From: Alphaproteobacteria bacterium UBA3637
GTDB taxonomy: Bacteria; Pseudomonadota; Alphaproteobacteria; CAAHEQ01; UBA3637
Direction of reading: 5' to 3'
Length of the DNA stretch: 12,074 nt
Assembly: GCA_002373615.1 (NCBI GenBank)
Contig: DFKU01000052.1
Location: 1-12,074 of the forward strand
Part shown: positions 10,315-12,074 of the stretch, piece after piece
Layout: each line of letters opens with the position of its first letter
Position numbering within the stretch: the first letter of the stretch is position 1
Notes under the pieces: model-generated
The model's database searches: none
The model's input: only the letters and a program-made list of their open reading frames with translations
What the model was told of the DNA's origin: nothing
Program-made: the position numbers and the translations under genes

Positions 10315-11307
10315 ATGAAGTGGTGGAAACCTGAAATTTATATGAAAAATGCCCCTTTGCGCAGGGCACGGGGACAGGTCATTCAAACGATTCGTAAGTA
10401 CTTTAACCGTCAAGGTCTGATTGAAGTGGATACGCCCGCTTTGCAACCGGCCCCCAGTGATGAAGTGCATCTAAAGTGCTTTCAGACAAATGATTTTTAT
10501 CTGCACACCAGCCCGGAACTCGCCATGAAAAAGCTTTTGGTGGCAGGTGAACGGGCCATTTTCCAAATCTGCCATGCCTATCGGGATGAACCTGTTTCTG
10601 ATACACACTCCCCAGAATTCACCATGCTGGAATGGTACCGTGTGGGAACAGATTATTCTGCCATGATGCGTGATACAATTGGTGTTGTGCGGGCGTGCTG
10701 TCGGGCGTGTGGGGTAGGGGAACTTCGTCATAATGAACGCACTTGTAATCCTTTCAAGCGGTGGCAAAAATTGACAGTGGCCGAGGCTTTCAAAAAATAT
10801 GCAGGCGTTAATTTATGGGCTAAAGATTTACGAATAGAGGCCGAACGCATTGGAATAGAGTGCTCTGATAATGATACATGGGAAGATATTTTCTTTCGGA
10901 TTATGTTGAATCGTGTGGAATATAAATTGGGGGACGGGGTGCCAACCATCTTATGCGAATATCCGACACAGTTGGGGGCATTAGCACGCACAAAGCCGGA
11001 TGACCCACGGGTCTGTGAACGATTCGAAGCCTATGCCTCAGGGGTGGAACTTTGTAATGCCTTTTCGGAGTTAACAGACGCAAAAGAACAAAGGGAACGT
11101 TTTATCGCTAATTATGCTGAACGCAAGCGCCTTTATGGCTGGGATGATCCCATGGATGAAGATTTCTTGCAGGCACTAGAATATGGCATGCCGGAAGCGA
11201 GCGGAAATGCGCTAGGGGTGGATCGCCTGATTATGCTGATTACGGGGGCTGAACGCTTATCTGATACGCAATGGTGCCCCTTTCAAAAACACGAAGATTT
11301 TTCATAA
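10315..11307 (+). CDS. epmA: EF-P (R)-beta-lysine ligase EpmA (GenX/PoxA/YjeA)
   Basis: A 330-residue class II lysyl-tRNA-synthetase-like catalytic domain without the anticodon-binding domain, matching the family length of about 325. Motif 1 region: YFNRQGLIEVDTPALQP; motif 2: ICHAYRDEPVSDTHSPEFTMLEW (residues about 84-107, shown in parts RDE and EFTMLEW); motif 3: GNALGVDRLIML near residue 300. It activates (R)-beta-lysine with ATP and attaches it to the loop lysine of EF-P in the cytoplasm. A full LysRS would be about 500 residues, so the short length and the divergent efp neighbour decide the call. ATG 10315 follows AAAGGAAAG. The promoter overlaps that of efp. Confidence 0.93.
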   Translation: MKWWKPEIYMKNAPLRRARGQVIQTIRKYFNRQGLIEVDTPALQPAPSDEVHLKCFQTNDFYLHTSPELAMKKLLVAGERAIFQICHAYRDEPVSDTHSPEFTMLEWYRVGTDYSAMMRDTIGVVRACCRACGVGELRHNERTCNPFKRWQKLTVAEAFKKYAGVNLWAKDLRIEAERIGIECSDNDTWEDIFFRIMLNRVEYKLGDGVPTILCEYPTQLGALARTKPDDPRVCERFEAYASGVELCNAFSELTDAKEQRERFIANYAERKRLYGWDDPMDEDFLQALEYGMPEASGNALGVDRLIMLITGAERLSDTQWCPFQKHEDFS

Positions 11308-11327
11308 AGATGTAAATCAATAAAAAA

Positions 11328-11356
11328 AGCGCCCCGTTATGGGACGCTGCTTTTTT
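11328..11356. terminator. Bidirectional terminator between epmA and rpsU
   Basis: AGCG-C-CCC (11328-11335), loop GTTAT, GGG-A-CGCT (11341-11348) with one C-A mismatch. A TTTTTT run follows on the plus strand (11351-11356), and a run of seven A (11322-11328) gives a U-run on the minus strand. Confidence 0.88.
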
Positions 11357-11364
11357 AAACGAAA

Positions 11365-11571
11365 CTAAAAACCTTCTGTTAAGTAACGTTTCCGTTTGTT
11401 TTTACGTGTTCTGCGGATACATTCTTCCAGTTTGCGTTTTCTGCGTTCACAAGGTTTTTCATAGAACTTACGCATACGGAGTTCGCGCATCAAGCCGTCT
11501 TTTTGCAATTTGCGTTTCAAGACACGAATGCCTGCTTCCACATTGTTTTCACGTACAACAATCTTACCCAT
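11365..11571 (-). CDS. rpsU: Small ribosomal subunit protein bS21
   Basis: A 68-residue, strongly basic protein with the S21 pattern: VRENNVEAGIRVLKRKLQKDG, a KFYEKPCERRKRK helix, then RRTRKNKRKRYLTEGF. It binds the 30S platform near the anti-Shine-Dalgarno end of 16S rRNA and takes part in initiation. The start MGKIVVREN is preceded by GAAAGGAGGG. It is a single gene with a near-consensus promoter (11616-11644) and a terminator shared with epmA. Confidence 0.96.
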   Translation of the reverse strand: MGKIVVRENNVEAGIRVLKRKLQKDGLMRELRMRKFYEKPCERRKRKLEECIRRTRKNKRKRYLTEGF

Positions 11572-11615
11572 TGAATATCCCTCCTTTCGGGAATTTAAAA
11601 TTGTACATTGACCCT

Positions 11616-11644
11616 ATTATACGTTAAATCGGGTAAAAAATCAA
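11616..11644 (-). promoter_or_regulatory. Promoter of rpsU
   Basis: On the minus strand, TTGATT (11639-11644), a 17-base spacer, then a perfect TATAAT (11616-11621). The predicted leader is about 40 bases. Confidence 0.78.
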
Positions 11645-11669
11645 GAAAAAAATTCCAGACACTCCCTTC

Positions 11670-11681
11670 TATGCTAAAGTG
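11670..11681 (+). promoter_or_regulatory. Possible -10 element TATGCTAAAGTG
   Basis: An exact copy of the 12-mer upstream of acpP (3230-3241). It lacks a clear -35. It would point toward the gene-free region on the right, upstream of the better promoter at 11738. Confidence 0.35.
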
Positions 11682-11737
11682 GATTTTTATTCAACTAAGT
11701 AAGGTGCCCCAAAATTCAAATCAATTGAAAATAATTC

Positions 11738-11766
11738 TTGCGTTTTGAAAAAAAGTTCATTATGCT
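11738..11766 (+). promoter_or_regulatory. Promoter of the structured leader/ncRNA
   Basis: TTGCGT (11738-11743), a 17-base spacer, then TATGCT (11761-11766). Transcription would start at about 11773, at the beginning of the GAGTG...CACTC hairpin series. Confidence 0.6.
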
Positions 11767-11773
11767 GATGGAT

Positions 11774-11915
11774 GAGTGTGGGGGGACCTGCACTCTGAGT
11801 GCCTGAAAGGGTGCAAGAGAGTCGTCGCGGACTCAAATTCGTGGGTGAGTGACACCTGCCCATAAAAGGTGCATGTGTTTAAAGATCCTGAAAAGATTGG
11901 CTCACTCTATTTTTT
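11774..11915 (+). ncRNA. Candidate structured RNA or attenuator leader
   Basis: No ORF. Paired segments seen: GCACTC-T-GAGTGC (11790-11802), GAGTC (11819-11823) / GACTC (11830-11834), CACCT (11853-11857) / AGGTG (11867-11871), and GAGTGA (11847-11852) / TCACTC (11902-11907), the last followed by TATTTTTT (11908-11915). GAGTG at 11774 could instead pair with CACTC at 11791 or 11903, so mutually exclusive folds exist. It could be a free small RNA ending at the U-run or an attenuator for the gene at 12056. No match to 6S, SRP, tmRNA or RNase P consensus elements was seen. Confidence 0.45.
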
Positions 11916-11966
11916 CCCGACACGGTCGGGGAGCCTTTGGTGTATGTTCAGGGGGAAACCCCAAAG
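11916..11966 (+). other. Further hairpins downstream of the U-run
   Basis: CCCGAC-ACG-GTCGGG (11916-11930). Then CTTTGG (11935-11940) / CCAAAG (11961-11966), enclosing GGGG-GAAA-CCCC (11951-11962) as an alternative stem with a GNRA-type tetraloop. The two folds share bases 11961-11962. No reading frame is present. Confidence 0.45.
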
Positions 11967-12000
11967 ACCATCGGGATCATTACGAATTTTGATTGCGAAC

Positions 12001-12049
12001 TCTCCGGCCACCTTGAAGGTGGTCATTGAAATAACATTAAAAACGGAGA
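12001..12049 (+). promoter_or_regulatory. Possible Shine-Dalgarno-sequestering leader structure
   Basis: TCTCCG (12001-12006) is complementary to CGGAGA (12044-12049), the ribosome-binding site of the next gene. A strong hairpin GGCCACCTT / AAGGTGGTC (12007-12025) sits between them. The pairing would hide the Shine-Dalgarno sequence. Confidence 0.45.
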
Positions 12050-12055
12050 AATATT

Positions 12056-12074
12056 ATGAAAATAAACTTACTAA
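12056..12074 (+). CDS. Start of a gene leaving the window (MKINLL...)
   Basis: ATG 12056 lies 7 bases after CGGAG and opens MKINLL before the window ends. The frame is open but far too short to identify. It sits at the end of a long (about 280-base) structured leader with a promoter at 11738-11766, which suggests a regulated gene. Confidence 0.5.

Noticed and set aside
11774..11915. 6S RNA, SRP RNA, tmRNA or RNase P RNA
   Set aside because: None of the conserved motifs I know for these RNAs (for example GAGGAAAGTCC of RNase P or GGAAGGAAGCAGCC of SRP RNA) is present. A covariance search would be decisive.

Overview
The window looks like a chromosomal segment of an uncultured, host- or gut-associated alphaproteobacterium, probably a Rhodospirillales-like lineage. 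This rests on a GAAC-N7-GAAC box of the alphaproteobacterial LexA type, an acpP-fabF-mltG cluster, and a family of small pilin-like proteins with the N-terminal signature GRSMVEMLGVLAI, which I recall from gut alphaproteobacterial metagenome assemblies. The organism assignment is inference from recalled families; no database was consulted.

Positions 1-2919 are an AT-rich accessory block, all on the + strand. It holds the 3' end of a DUF262/HNH (GmrSD-like) nuclease, an overlapping helix-turn-helix protein, a short ORF and a small secreted protein, an unrecognised cytoplasmic protein, an alpha/beta hydrolase, and an orphan phage-type DUF5681-like gene behind a promoter covered by three LexA-type half-sites. 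The block ends beside the 3' end of a tRNA-Val(GAC) gene (3032-3108, minus), a typical position for an integrated island.

Positions 3109-6397 are core genes on the + strand: acpP, fabF, mltG and a dCMP deaminase. fabF/mltG and mltG/deaminase overlap, and a long hairpin sits between acpP and fabF.

Positions 6400-9560 hold five type IV pilin-like genes in mixed orientations (-,+,-,+,+). Their first 30 or so codons are nearly identical and their C-terminal parts differ. They are separated by strong terminators, dispersed palindromic repeats and recurring promoter/leader elements. These include a 14-bp palindrome present three times and a 77-bp leader present twice in opposite orientation. No assembly ATPase, secretin or prepilin peptidase is in the window.

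Positions 9571-11571 hold elongation factor P (minus), its modifying ligase epmA (divergent) and rpsU (minus). The efp and epmA promoters overlap at their -10 boxes. The efp leader encodes a 13-residue peptide (MNQNVEKVIEARY) whose near copy (MNQNLEKIIEARY), with about 70 further bases of similar sequence, lies in front of the pilin gene at 7345. This shared leader is the most unusual feature here.

Positions 11650-12055 have no gene but contain a promoter, a hairpin-rich transcribed-looking region with a U-run, and a possible Shine-Dalgarno-sequestering helix just before a new gene that leaves the window.
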